Source: an uncultured Pseudomonadota bacterium
Lineage (GTDB): Bacteria > Pseudomonadota > Gammaproteobacteria > Burkholderiales > JALYOK01
Assembly: GCA_902826775.1 (NCBI GenBank)
Contig: CADEHE010000005.1
Coordinates: forward strand, 335,932 to 399,931
Direction of reading: 5' to 3'
DNA length: 64,000 bases
Shown here: positions 30,407 through 39,678 of the stretch, in pieces
Numbering within the stretch: the stretch's first letter is position 1
How the letters are laid out: each line of letters begins with the position of its first letter
The notes under the pieces: model-generated
What the model was told of the DNA's origin: nothing
The model's input: the letters and a program-made list of their open reading frames with translations, nothing else
Database searches by the model: none
Position numbers and translations under genes: made by a program

Positions 30407-31540
30407 CTATGGTTGTTTCTGCCGCGTGACTGAACTGCGCAGTGCATCGACTTGTGATGCATCGCTTCCGGCTACGCACCAGCGCGCTTTGCCTTGAAGC
30501 TTGGCGCGGTGCATGGCGGCGCGGGCTGCTTCCAGCAGTTCCTCCGCTATGCGATTGATTTGAGCGGGCGTGCGCGCCAATGCTTCTTCGGGCGCGGAGC
30601 GGTGGACGACGATGCCGATGCTGGCGGATACGGTGATGCGCTCACTGCTGTGCCCGATCGCTTTGAGCTCACGCAGCACCACTTCGGCCACGCGCTCGCA
30701 CCCAGTGCCTGAGTTCATACGCTCTACCAGCAGCATGAATTGATCACCGCCGGTCCGGCACAGGAGGTCGGCGCCGCGGATATTGTTTTCGATGCGCTTT
30801 GCCACTTGGCGCAACAAAGCGTCTCCAGCCGCGATGCCATGGATTTCGTTGATGCGCTTGAAGTCGTCTAAGTCGAAATGCAGCAGACCCACGCCGTTTC
30901 CATAACGTTCAGCCTGGCGCAGTGCGTTGCGCAAACGTTCGCGTAGCAAGTGCGCGTTGCCAAGCCCGGTGAGTTCGTCGTGCAGGACCTCCACCTCTGC
31001 CGTTGATGCCGTTTGCGCATCTTGTTGGCGGCGCAGCAGGAGCGGCGTGAACAAAGCCACTAGCAGCAGGCTCGCCCCGACCGTGAGTATCCACAATTCG
31101 TGCCCCGCCCACTGTTGCGACCAGCCTAAGAGCGCCAGGAGAATTGCGATCGACGCAGCGGCGGAGTACAAAGCGTCGCGCCAGCCGAAGCGATAACCAT
31201 AGGCGATACAAGAAAAGAACGCGCATACTATCACTGGCGCGGCCACAAAACCGAAACGCCACAGAACCCAACATGGCGCACCATGATCAAACGCGAACTC
31301 TAGTATCTTGCGCGTCGGGTGCTCGCCCTTGCGTGCTAACAGCATGCTGATGCTCATGAGCAGCGCCAGCGCAGCGGCTAACAGGTCTGGCATGCCAATG
31401 TCCCTGATCGTTGCGCCGGCCTTAGACAGGGCGTAAAGCAGCGCGACATTAACAACACTGACGCGAAACAAGGCATGCGATTGTTGGGCGGAACGGTTGG
31501 AAAGGAGTTGAAGCGCGGAGGGTACGGGGGAAGTGTCCAT
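30407..31540 (-). CDS. Membrane GGDEF protein with GGDQF signature
   Basis: A 377-residue protein with about five to six membrane segments in residues 20-190, then a GGDEF domain (DELTGLGNAHLLRERL ... FDLDDFKRIN ... CRTGGDQFMLLV). The signature reads GGDQF: the catalytic Glu of GGDEF is Gln. No EAL domain is attached. Activity as a cyclase is therefore doubtful, though the GTP-binding region and FDLDDFK are retained; it could act as a GTP or c-di-GMP sensor. The ATG of MDTSPV was chosen because GAGAG precedes it. It converges on the reductase at 29407, one base apart. Confidence 0.83.
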   Translation of the reverse strand: MDTSPVPSALQLLSNRSAQQSHALFRVSVVNVALLYALSKAGATIRDIGMPDLLAAALALLMSISMLLARKGEHPTRKILEFAFDHGAPCWVLWRFGFVAAPVIVCAFFSCIAYGYRFGWRDALYSAAASIAILLALLGWSQQWAGHELWILTVGASLLLVALFTPLLLRRQQDAQTASTAEVEVLHDELTGLGNAHLLRERLRNALRQAERYGNGVGLLHFDLDDFKRINEIHGIAAGDALLRQVAKRIENNIRGADLLCRTGGDQFMLLVERMNSGTGCERVAEVVLRELKAIGHSSERITVSASIGIVVHRSAPEEALARTPAQINRIAEELLEAARAAMHRAKLQGKARWCVAGSDASQVDALRSSVTRQKQP

Positions 31541-31804
31541 GTGCTCTCGACTGCAAGATTCGAGCGAAGTAGGGGCGTGCGCAACAGTTATTTGCAAAGT
31601 CGTGAATGCCTTTTCCCGGCGCGGAATTGGCGCCTTGCACGGCACGCCCCAAATTTCGCCAGATGTGCGGCGGCGCGCAATGTGCGTCGGTGCAATGACA
31701 CGAGCGTCGGTGAATCGACTGGCTGTCGCAACTCTGGCTGTGCCGCCAGCATCGCGGCAACTCTTTTACAATTGGCCGCTCAATCCAAGGATGAGGAAGA
31801 GAAA

Positions 31805-32635
31805 ATGAACGATTTGGCTAACGCTAGCGGTAACTGGAGCGATCTCGATGCCGAGCACCGAGATGTCCTCACGCGCGACCCTAACTTCTCGTTGCCGCCT
31901 ATGCCGGTGTTTGCCAGTCCGGAGCAAGAGCGCGCGCACGTTAAGCTGCGGCAGGCGGCGGCGTTCCGTCTGTTCTCGAAATTCGGTTTCGACGAAGGCA
32001 TTGCCGGCCACATCACGGCGCGTGATCCAGTCTTGAAGGATCACTTCTGGGTGAATCCGATCGGACTGCACTTTAGTCTCATCAAGGCGAGCGATTTGTC
32101 GCTGGTGGATCATGATGGCAGAGTAGTGGAGGGCAGGCCGATCAACTTGGCGGCGTTTCGCATTCATGCACCGATTCATGCGGCGCGCCCTGACTGCAAC
32201 GCCGCCGCGCATGCGCACTCGCTCTATGGCAAGACCTGGGCGTCGCTCGGACGCCCGCTCGATCCGATCACGCAAGACGCTTGTCAGTTCTATTTAGATC
32301 ACACCGTACACCACGAGTTTCACGGCGTCGTGTACGAAAGCGACGAGGGCGAGAACATCGCCAAGAGCCTGGGGCAGGGCAAAGCCACCATTCTGCGCAG
32401 CCACGGCTTACTCACAGTCGGGCAGACGGTGGACGAGGCTGCGTGGTGGTTCATCACCATGGAGCGTTGCTGTCAGTCCCAACTCTTGGCCGAGGCCGCC
32501 GGCAAACCGATCTTGATTGAGCATGCCATGGCCGCGCGCACGCAACGGCAAATCGGCAGTCACTACGCTGGGTGGTTCGCGTTCCAGAACCTGTGGCAGC
32601 GCATCATTAAAGAACAGCCAGATTTGGCCGACTAA
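31805..32635 (+). CDS. Class II aldolase/adducin family protein
   Basis: A 276-residue protein with the class II aldolase fold: FDEGIAGHITARDPVL, zinc-ligand candidates AAHAHSLYGKTWASLG and LRSHGLLTVGQTVDEA. Such proteins are zinc-dependent aldolases or epimerases, and many of this length are of unknown substrate. A GAGGAAGAG ribosome site precedes the ATG, and a strong terminator follows. It is a single-gene unit. Confidence 0.85.
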   Translation: MNDLANASGNWSDLDAEHRDVLTRDPNFSLPPMPVFASPEQERAHVKLRQAAAFRLFSKFGFDEGIAGHITARDPVLKDHFWVNPIGLHFSLIKASDLSLVDHDGRVVEGRPINLAAFRIHAPIHAARPDCNAAAHAHSLYGKTWASLGRPLDPITQDACQFYLDHTVHHEFHGVVYESDEGENIAKSLGQGKATILRSHGLLTVGQTVDEAAWWFITMERCCQSQLLAEAAGKPILIEHAMAARTQRQIGSHYAGWFAFQNLWQRIIKEQPDLAD

Positions 32636-32662
32636 GTACAACGAGAAATCGGCAAGAATTAG

Positions 32663-32690
32663 ACGCGCGCCGCGGCGCGCGTTTGTTTTT
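32663..32690 (+). terminator. Rho-independent terminator
   Basis: A 20-base perfect palindrome at 32663-32682 (ACGCGCGCCG and its complement) is followed by TTGTTTTTG. It lies 27 bases after the class II aldolase stop. Confidence 0.8.
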
Positions 32691-32704
32691 GCGCACGGCT
32701 CCTT

Positions 32705-32723
32705 GGCGGGTAATTTGCCCGCC
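32705..32723. promoter_or_regulatory. Palindrome with core CGGG(T/C)AATTTGCCCG
   Basis: GGCGGG TAATTTG CCCGCC, with inner core CGGGTAATTTGCCCG at 32707-32721. The same core with one change occurs at 36262. It lies upstream of the lipoprotein/DUF3047 gene. It may be an operator site, or part of a small repeat family. Confidence 0.35.
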
Positions 32724-32821
32724 TATGTCCGGGTGAATTTCTGCTTCTTTCACCCGCTCCCCTCGCTAGTATGACTCACGCAGCGGTACTGGCTGCCGAT
32801 GATCAACAGGAGGAGGTGAAG

Positions 32822-34042
32822 ATGAGAAATGCATTTGTCATGCTCGCGCTGGCCGGCGCTTCGGCCGCTGCCTTTAGCGCGTGCAGCAGCATGGCTGCGA
32901 ACCCGCATGTCGCTGCGCCCGCGAGCGAAGCTTCGCATCAGCAATTCGAGCAACAAGTCAAAGCGGCAGTCGACCCGCTCGCCGGCAAAGAGATTGTCGG
33001 ACTGAAGGTGGTCTATGTGAGCGGTGACGTTGGGCCCTGGCTGGACACCGGCATGGCGCTGGATAACGGCGACAAGGTGACCCTGGTGCTGGGCGGCAAG
33101 ATCTTGCTGTCGCGTACTTACAACTTATCGTTCGAGGCACCGATCGCTGTGTGGGCGAAGATCGCCGAAGCCGGGCCGATATTTCGCAGCGAACGCGAGA
33201 CGAACACCTTCACCGCCAATGCCGCTGGAACCTTACGTCTCAAGCCGTATCCAGGGCAGCGCTGAGTCAATCCGACCGGCAAGTACTTGGGCGATCCTGC
33301 GCCGATCAATCCCGATTCCGGAGGTGGTGTGAGTGTTGCAATAATTCGCTGGGCGGCGAGTGTCAACGTCGCGGAACAACTCCAGCGTGTCGCCAAACAA
33401 GATGCGAGAGCGACGTGGGCCGACGCGGAAGTGGCGCGCCTACAGCAAACCGACGTGCGCAAACCGCCGGCCGATTGGTACTACCTTTGGGAGCTGGGGC
33501 CCTCGCAGGTGTATGCGGAAGTCACGCCGCAAGCGGCACCGGACGCGCCGAAACGCGCGATCGACCTGCACACGCGCAACGATGTCGCAATCTTGCAGAA
33601 AGATACTTCGTTCGAGCTGACGCCTAACACCAAGCTCTTGTGGAAGTGGAAGGCTGACAAGCTGCCCGCGAAGGTGGCGGAGAACTCGCTGCCGACGCAC
33701 GACTACATGAGCATCGCGGTGGAATTCGACAACGGCCGTGACATTACTTTCTTCTGGAGCGCCAATCTGCCGGTCGGCATGAGTTTCCACTGCCCGCTGC
33801 CGGGTTGGGATCATCGTGAGACACACATTGTTGCGCGTTCAGGTACCGCAGATCTCGGCAAGTGGCTGAATGAGGATATGAATGTGTTCGAGCACTATCG
33901 CAAAGCGGTCGGTGGCGAAATGCCGAAACGCATTACGCGCGTATGGTTGATCGCCGTCAGCTTGTTCCAAAAAACCGAAGGCATGAGCCAGTTCTCTGAC
34001 ATCGTGCTAAGCGATGGTGCCGCCGAGGCGCGCGTCTACTAG
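32822..34042 (+). pseudogene. Lipoprotein/DUF3047-type protein interrupted by in-frame TGA
   Basis: The frame has a strong AGGAGGAGG ribosome site, a lipoprotein signal (FVMLALAGASAAAFSAC, Cys near residue 21) and then a soluble domain. It stops at a TGA at 33263-33265, but the same frame continues at once with VNPTGKYLGDPAPINPD and runs to 34042 as a DUF3047-like domain (DWYYLWELGPSQVYAE ... PGWDHRETHIVARSG ... ITRVWLIAVSLFQKTEG). No frameshift is needed; one stop codon separates the halves, and a change of TGG (Trp) to TGA would explain it. GTG at 33329 after GGAGGTG could restart translation of the second half. Either a real nonsense mutation, a read error, or two proteins from one message. 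Confidence 0.65.
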
Positions 34043-34100
34043 GATCTGCGTTAGCAACGCCGGCGCGCGGTTCAACTAGATGGCCGCGCGCTCGGCGAAC

Positions 34101-34763
34101 TTAAACGCTAGGCGGTTCGAGCAATTCTACGACGCGCAAGCGCAGCGCCAACCGGACCAATTCGATATCCGATGAAACGCCAAGTTTGCGTTTTATCTGG
34201 TAATGGGTATTGCCGACGGTTTTGGGACTGATATGCAGCGCCTGGGCGATTTCGTCGTTCGAGTTCGCTTCGACCAACAGCCGCAATATTTCGAACTCGC
34301 GCGTTGTCAACTGCCCTAGCGCTTCGCGTTCACCGCCGAGTTTACTGAGTGCCAGTGCCTGAGCGATGTCAGGGCTGAGCGCTTGGCGTCCTTGGTATAC
34401 CTCGCGCACCGCTCGCATCAGCACGTCCGGCAAACTGCTTTTCGTGACGTAGCCCTTCGCGCCGGCGCGCACCGCTTGCTCGGCGAACGCAGCGTTCTGG
34501 TGCATGCTGAACACTAAGATCTTCGCGTTCGGCCAACGATGATGGACGCGCCGTATCACTTCAAGTCCGCTTTGGCCAGGCATGGATAGATCGACAATTA
34601 GCACGTCCGGCAGTTCTTGCTTGCACAGTTGATAGGCGTGCTCGCCGTCAGCGGCTTCGGCGATCACGCGCATGTCTTCCTGCCGCTCCAGTAGCGCGCG
34701 ATAGCCTTCGCGCACGATGGCGTGATCGTCCACTAAGATGATCTTGATTGGATGCGCGCGCAT
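34101..34763 (-). CDS. NarL/LuxR-type response regulator
   Basis: A 220-residue two-component response regulator. The receiver domain has VDDHAIVREGYRALL, the phosphorylated Asp in LIVDLSMPGQSG near residue 53, and KGYVTKSS with the Lys. The C-terminal LuxR helix-turn-helix is LTTREFEILRLLVEANSNDEIAQAL then SPKTVGNTHYQIKRKLGV. It probably regulates genes by binding DNA after phosphorylation by the histidine kinase beside it, which ends 12 bases upstream of the ATG (a GTG nine bases earlier is also possible). Confidence 0.92.
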   Translation of the reverse strand: MRAHPIKIILVDDHAIVREGYRALLERQEDMRVIAEAADGEHAYQLCKQELPDVLIVDLSMPGQSGLEVIRRVHHRWPNAKILVFSMHQNAAFAEQAVRAGAKGYVTKSSLPDVLMRAVREVYQGRQALSPDIAQALALSKLGGEREALGQLTTREFEILRLLVEANSNDEIAQALHISPKTVGNTHYQIKRKLGVSSDIELVRLALRLRVVELLEPPSV

Positions 34764-34775
34764 AGTCCGCACCGC

Positions 34776-36173
34776 CTATGCGGTGTGCGGCACCGGGATC
34801 AGTGCGCGCACGCGCAGCCCTTTGTCTGGGCGCGGCTTCAACGTCAATTCCCCACCAAGCGCCGCGATGCGCTCGCGCATGCCGATCAATCCTATGCCCG
34901 GCGCAGCAGCAAACGCCTCGCCTGCAATCTTGCCGTCATCTTCGACGATGATATCGATTTGGTCGCCCCGCGCGGCGCCATTCCCATGCACGATGCGCTG
35001 CACTTTGATGGCCACGCGGTCGGCCTCGGCGTGCTTAGAGACATTGGTCAAACACTCCTGGACAATGCGGTAGATGCTGACATTGATCGGCTCCGGTAGG
35101 GCGCCGACCTCACCCGTGATCTCGAGATCGAAACGCAGGCGTCCGCCGCTGCCGCCGCTCCATCCCGAGACTAACGCTTTCAAGCATTCGACCAAACCGA
35201 GTTCATCGATACCGGGGGGGCGCAGCCGTAGCAACATGCTTTTCAGCACCTCCATCATGCGGCGCACGACGTCGTCGATGCGTTTGCCTTGCGGTACCAA
35301 TTCCGGGCACTGTGCGGAGGCGGTTTCAACGACGACGGCTGTCATCGCATTGAGCGCGGCAAGGCATTGCCCGAACTCGTCGTGCAGTTCGTGGGCGAGC
35401 GAGCGCCGCTCTTCTTCCTGTACTCTGACCAACTTATGCGTCAAAGCTTCCCGTGCCGCGACATTGAGCTGCAAATGAGCAGCCAACGCGTTTACGCCGC
35501 TGCTGATGCGGCCAAGCTCGATTAGCTGGACTGTCGGCAGCCGCGCATCGAGATCACCGCTAGCCAGGCGGTCGAGTCCGTTCAAGATGTCGCGCGCCGG
35601 ACGCAATGCCCGGCCGATGACGAAATAGCAGAGCACGCATAGCCCAAGCATCGTTGTTGCCGACAAGCCCACCATCGGACCGATGCGGCGCCAAGCTTCA
35701 GCGGCTTCATGTTGCATATCAGGCGAGACCACGACGGCGCCTCGCGGCCGACCACGAAACTGAACCGCGCGCGTGACTTCGCGATCTGCGCCGAAGACGG
35801 TAGCGAACAGAGTGCTAAACCAAGCCGGTACTGCGCTGTTGCTGGGTTCCCAGCCATGACAACTGCTCTCCATCAGCTCGCCGCTTGGAGACAGGTAGCG
35901 GATGCACTGCCCGGCGCGCTGGCTCGCGTCGAGTACCTCGGCGAAATTTGACGCGGGGCTGGTTCGCAGAAAACCGATGTTGCGCTCGATTAGGTGCAGC
36001 TCTACCAATCGCCCAACATTCTCGGCGGCGATCTCTGACTTTTCACGCAGCGCGCGATCGGTCTGCCATAGCACGGCGAGCGCGGCGCCTGCGAGGCACA
36101 GCACACTGGTCAACACGATGCGAACCATCAAATGCAATCGGAGATCCACTGTGCTGCCCTGCCTTTCTTGCAA
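34776..36173 (-). CDS. NarX/UhpB-type membrane sensor histidine kinase
   Basis: A 465-residue membrane kinase. A first TM segment is at about residues 15-35 (VLTSVLCLAGAALAVLW) and a second near 165-190 (VGLSATTMLGLCVLCYFVIG), with a periplasmic sensor of about 130 residues between. A HAMP region follows, then HisKA_3 with the His in LAHELHDEFGQCLAAL, then the ATPase domain (VQECLTNVSKHAEA; DDGKIAGEAF; GIGLIGMRERIAALGG). It autophosphorylates and passes phosphate to the regulator encoded next to it. Signal unknown. Start chosen as the ATG at 36173; a nearby in-frame start at the GTG of VDLRLHL cannot be excluded. Confidence 0.9.
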   Translation of the reverse strand: MQERQGSTVDLRLHLMVRIVLTSVLCLAGAALAVLWQTDRALREKSEIAAENVGRLVELHLIERNIGFLRTSPASNFAEVLDASQRAGQCIRYLSPSGELMESSCHGWEPSNSAVPAWFSTLFATVFGADREVTRAVQFRGRPRGAVVVSPDMQHEAAEAWRRIGPMVGLSATTMLGLCVLCYFVIGRALRPARDILNGLDRLASGDLDARLPTVQLIELGRISSGVNALAAHLQLNVAAREALTHKLVRVQEEERRSLAHELHDEFGQCLAALNAMTAVVVETASAQCPELVPQGKRIDDVVRRMMEVLKSMLLRLRPPGIDELGLVECLKALVSGWSGGSGGRLRFDLEITGEVGALPEPINVSIYRIVQECLTNVSKHAEADRVAIKVQRIVHGNGAARGDQIDIIVEDDGKIAGEAFAAAPGIGLIGMRERIAALGGELTLKPRPDKGLRVRALIPVPHTA

Positions 36174-36261
36174 CCTATTGTTGCTGCGGTTGTGCTTTTT
36201 CTGTCACCCAGACGGAATTCTACGAAACTCGGGTAACGGACGACAGAAAAACACGCAAACG

Positions 36262-36276
36262 CGGGCAATTTGCCCG
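36262..36276. promoter_or_regulatory. Perfect palindrome CGGGCAA-T-TTGCCCG
   Basis: A 15-base exact palindrome between the divergent histidine kinase and acyl-CoA ligase genes, 113 bases before the ligase start. Its core matches the one at 32707 except for one base. It could be a repressor operator or an intergenic repeat. Confidence 0.35.
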
Positions 36277-36388
36277 TATGCGAGCGGATACGTTGCTGGA
36301 ATGCGGCAACTGGCCCAGCGCCATGGTGTTGCTAGAATCGGCGCATCTGAGGACAAGCCGCTGGTAGAGCGGCTTCGCCGGAGAACAT

Positions 36389-38008
36389 ATGCGATCGACC
36401 ATGATGCAGTACCCGCTGACCCTCAATCAGTTTCTCGAGCGGGCGGACAAGTTCTATCCAACGCGCGAGATTGTGTCGCGCTTGCCAGATAAAACGTTGC
36501 ATCGTTACAGCTATGCCGATTTTCACCGGCGCAGCTTGCGCTTGGCCGAAGGGCTCCAGCGCGCGGGACTGCGGCGCGGAGATCGCGTTGCCACACTTAT
36601 GTGGAATCACTACGCACACTTGGAGGCTTATTTCGGTGTGCCAGCAGCCGGTGGCGTTTTGCACACTCTAAATCTGCGGCTGGCGCCGGAAGAAATTGCT
36701 TACATCGTAAACCACGCCGAGGATCGCTTCGTTCTGGTTGACGACGTGCTGTGGCCTCTGTTCGAGAAGATCAAACCGCTCGTTAATCCGGAGCGCGTCT
36801 TCGTGTTCCGTTTCGGCGGCGCCGCGCTGGCGCCCGGTTGCGAGGACTATGAGGCATTGCTGCAAACCGCGCGCGGCGAGTTTGCTTATCCGGAGATCGA
36901 CGAGAACGATCCATGCGGCATGTGTTACACCTCGGGCACGACGGGCAGGCCAAAAGGCGTGGTGTACTCTCATCGTTCCAGCGTTCTGCACGCGTTTTGC
37001 GCGGCGATGGTGGATTCGCTCGCGCTGCGCGCGGCCGACTGCGTATTACCGGTGGTGCCGATGTTTCACGCCAATGCTTGGGCAGTGCCCTATGTGGCTA
37101 TCATGGCCGGCTCGAAGATCGTCTTTCCCGGCTTGCAGTTGGATGGCGAAAGTGTCTGTGACCTTTTCGAGAGCGAGCGTGTCACCGTTAGTTGTGGCGT
37201 GCCGACCGTTTGGCTCGGTGTGCTGCAGATGCTGCGCGCGCATCCGGGGCGGTGGCAGTTTCAGCCCGGGCTGCGCATGACGTGCGGCGGATCGGCAGTG
37301 CCGGAATCTTTAATCCGCAACTTTGCCGAACTCGACATGCATATTGTGCAGGGTTGGGGCATGACCGAAACCTCGCCGCTCGCCACGCTATCGATGCTAA
37401 AGCCGGAGTTGTTGGATGCCGGCGACGAGCAACGCTTCGCGCTGCGCGCCAAGCAAGGCGTCGCACTGCCGTTCGTTGATCTACGGCTTATGGGCGAGGC
37501 GGGCGAACAACCCTGGGACGGGCAATCTGTGGGCGAAGTGCAGGTGCGCGGCCCGTGGATCACCGGAAGTTACTACCAACTTTCGCAGTCAGCCGAGAGC
37601 TTTACGCCCGACGGCTGGCTGCGCACCGGAGATGTTGGTGTTGTGGACGCGCATGGCTACCTAAAGCTAACCGATCGCACCAAGGATTTGATTAAATCCG
37701 GCGGCGAGTGGATCAGTTCGGTGGATCTTGAGAACGCCATCATGGGCCATACCGCCGTTCTAGAAGCGGCCGTTATCGCGGTGCCACACCCGAAATGGGC
37801 CGAGCGACCACTCGCGGTCGTGGTGCCGAAGCCGGGGCACATCATTGACGCGGCCGCTTTGCGCGAGTTCCTTGCGAATAAGTTCGCGAAGTGGCAGTTG
37901 CCGGAGGCATATTCGTTTGTCGACAGCATCCCGCGCACCTCAACGGGCAAATTCTTAAAGACTAAGCTGCGTGAGATGTATCGGGATTGGAAGTGGGGTG
38001 AAACTTAG
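36389..38008 (+). CDS. Acyl-CoA ligase (AMP-forming, paralog of 20588)
   Basis: A 539-residue adenylate-forming acyl-CoA ligase with the same motif order as the gene at 20588: [51 protein letters not shown] and TGKFLKTKLREM. Many of the shared blocks are identical, so the two are paralogs that likely use related acids. The start ATG (MRSTMMQ) follows CGGAGAAC. It is divergent from the histidine kinase gene, with a possible operator at 36262. Substrate cannot be fixed from sequence. Confidence 0.88.
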   Translation: MRSTMMQYPLTLNQFLERADKFYPTREIVSRLPDKTLHRYSYADFHRRSLRLAEGLQRAGLRRGDRVATLMWNHYAHLEAYFGVPAAGGVLHTLNLRLAPEEIAYIVNHAEDRFVLVDDVLWPLFEKIKPLVNPERVFVFRFGGAALAPGCEDYEALLQTARGEFAYPEIDENDPCGMCYTSGTTGRPKGVVYSHRSSVLHAFCAAMVDSLALRAADCVLPVVPMFHANAWAVPYVAIMAGSKIVFPGLQLDGESVCDLFESERVTVSCGVPTVWLGVLQMLRAHPGRWQFQPGLRMTCGGSAVPESLIRNFAELDMHIVQGWGMTETSPLATLSMLKPELLDAGDEQRFALRAKQGVALPFVDLRLMGEAGEQPWDGQSVGEVQVRGPWITGSYYQLSQSAESFTPDGWLRTGDVGVVDAHGYLKLTDRTKDLIKSGGEWISSVDLENAIMGHTAVLEAAVIAVPHPKWAERPLAVVVPKPGHIIDAAALREFLANKFAKWQLPEAYSFVDSIPRTSTGKFLKTKLREMYRDWKWGET

Positions 38009-38243
38009 TCTGCAGCATCGCAGGCAGGAGTATGCGCTGGCGGCATTTTATCGAAGCTTGAAAACAGCGCATTCAGTGGTAAGTATGCCCTGCCAGCGGC
38101 GCTCGAGGTGAATGCGCACATGGCCAGCTCGAGTTTGTTCAGTTACATTACGCAGATGAGCTAGCGTCATGGTCATTTCAAGAGCGCCCGTCACTGAAGC
38201 GCAAGTCGCTGACCGCGCAGCTGCGACAGTGAGATACGACAGC

Positions 38244-38762
38244 ATGAAAGTTGCCAACCAACTCCAGCGCTACGCCTGCACCCTTTCGTGCATGGTGTCG
38301 CTAGTCGTAAGCCAGTCGTCCGCAGCCAACATCTTTCGTGGTGTTTGGGTGACGCGCGCCAGTTTGTGCGATAGCGGTGGCAATACCGGTTGTGAACACA
38401 AGCGTGAAGCAGGCGCCTCGCTCTGGCTGTATCAGTTTGGCAACCGGATCTGCGGGCAGTGGTCGCAGGGTATCTATGGTGGACGCGTATGGACCGGCAA
38501 TGTCATTGGTGTCGTCTACGGCAACTTGGCGCGCGTGCGCATCGGGCAAGATCTTGAGCACTCCGGCTCGCGGCCCTATCCACTGCAAGCGGCAAGTCCG
38601 ACGCTGTTTCGCCTGCGCGCGGGCAAGCTGGTTTGGTACACCGATCGCGGCGCAACCCAGGAACGCTACGCGCTGCGCCGAGCTGGGGACCCGCTGCTCA
38701 AGGCGCACTTCAACGATCAAGAGTTTTTGCGCCTATGCCGCCAAGGCATAGATTTTCAGTAG
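38244..38762 (+). CDS. Small exported protein of unknown function
   Basis: A 172-residue protein with a signal-peptide-like start (LQRYACTLSCMVSLVVSQSSAANIF) and then a small, Cys-containing beta-like domain (VWVTRASLCDSGGNTGCEHKREAGASLWLYQFGNRICGQWSQ). I do not recognise it. The chosen ATG starts the signal; an ATG 75 bases earlier gives a non-hydrophobic N-terminus and is less likely. It is a lone gene on this strand; a similar exported protein follows at 38945. Confidence 0.6.
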   Translation: MKVANQLQRYACTLSCMVSLVVSQSSAANIFRGVWVTRASLCDSGGNTGCEHKREAGASLWLYQFGNRICGQWSQGIYGGRVWTGNVIGVVYGNLARVRIGQDLEHSGSRPYPLQAASPTLFRLRAGKLVWYTDRGATQERYALRRAGDPLLKAHFNDQEFLRLCRQGIDFQ

Positions 38763-38944
38763 TTTCCGGCGGCCGCACGCTCCAAAGCTCTCTGGTTTTG
38801 CCTCCTAACGGAACGCGATTTTGCTACCGTTGGGGGACTCGCTCGCGCTTGCGTCTGACTTTTGCAAACTTGTTTTGCAAGCATGTTGCGACTGCGCGGA
38901 CGGTGGTAGCGTGCGCGTCTTAGCCCAATAGATCGGAGACCAAG

Positions 38945-39427
38945 ATGAAGTTAATCGCAGCCTTTGCCGGTACGATTTTCGCGTGCGCGGCAGCAAGCGC
39001 GCAGGCGGAGCCGTTTCCCGCGCCTCATTCGGGTTCGACGCTCGTTGAGATCGAACAAAGCTTGGACGCGTGGCGCGGCAAGCCGATCGCTTTTCCGGGA
39101 CGCATTCAGCGCATGGAAGACGGCTACGAGGGACGTCCGCTGCTGCGAGTGTTGCTGCCGCGGCCCAACCCCGATCAGCGTGAGATCTGGGTGTCGTCGC
39201 AAGTGCTTCCTGAGGCGCGTCAATTCAAGATTGGCGACGTCGTGATTGTGTATGGGACGCTCGAGCGCGCCGCCGAGGACGATCCAGTGACCACTCCGGT
39301 CTACGACACCGCGTATCATGTGTTGGGTGAATGTGTGGTCAATGCCACCACCAAGCGAATTTATTACGCACCGCAAGCAGACGCGCATTGCGATGCTTGG
39401 CGCGAGGGCATGATGCCCGGCGGTTGA
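38945..39427 (+). CDS. Small exported protein, possible OB-fold-like domain
   Basis: A 160-residue protein with an N-terminal signal peptide (IAAFAGTIFACAAASAQAEP; cut expected after AQA). The mature part (VEIEQSLDAWRGKPIAFPGRIQRMEDG ... QFKIGDVVIVYGTLERAAEDD) reads like a strand-rich domain with an OB-fold-like KIGDVVIVYG segment; this is a weak impression, not a family match. Function unknown. GGAGACC lies before the ATG. Confidence 0.65.
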   Translation: MKLIAAFAGTIFACAAASAQAEPFPAPHSGSTLVEIEQSLDAWRGKPIAFPGRIQRMEDGYEGRPLLRVLLPRPNPDQREIWVSSQVLPEARQFKIGDVVIVYGTLERAAEDDPVTTPVYDTAYHVLGECVVNATTKRIYYAPQADAHCDAWREGMMPGG

Positions 39428-39586
39428 ACGAGCGCGCTATTCCTAGGCGCGCCCTCGCAGATTGCCGCGGTGCGCCATGCTACAATCCGCGCCTCATCTT
39501 GTCGTTGTTTCTTCGCCGCCAGTAGCGTTTGCGGCGGTTGCCTAGCTCGACGCGAAGTAAGCGTCGGCTGCAAGGCAGGTTGCGAC

Positions 39587-39663
39587 GGTGGCGTTAGCTC
39601 AGTCGGTAGAGCATTGGGTTGTGGTCCCAAGGGTCATCGGTTCGAATCCGATACGCCACCCCA
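39587..39663 (+). tRNA. tRNA-His (GTG anticodon)
   Basis: The acceptor stem GTGGCGT pairs with ACGCCAC, the loop is TTGTGGT with anticodon GTG at 39621-39623, the T-arm is GGTTCGAATCC and CCA is encoded. The extra base before position 1 (G at 39587) pairs opposite C73, the normal G-1 identity element of tRNA-His. A TACAAT followed by a GC-rich discriminator at 39481-39493 is a likely stable-RNA -10 box about 95 bases before the tRNA. Confidence 0.95.
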
Positions 39664-39678
39664 CCCAACAAACAAACA

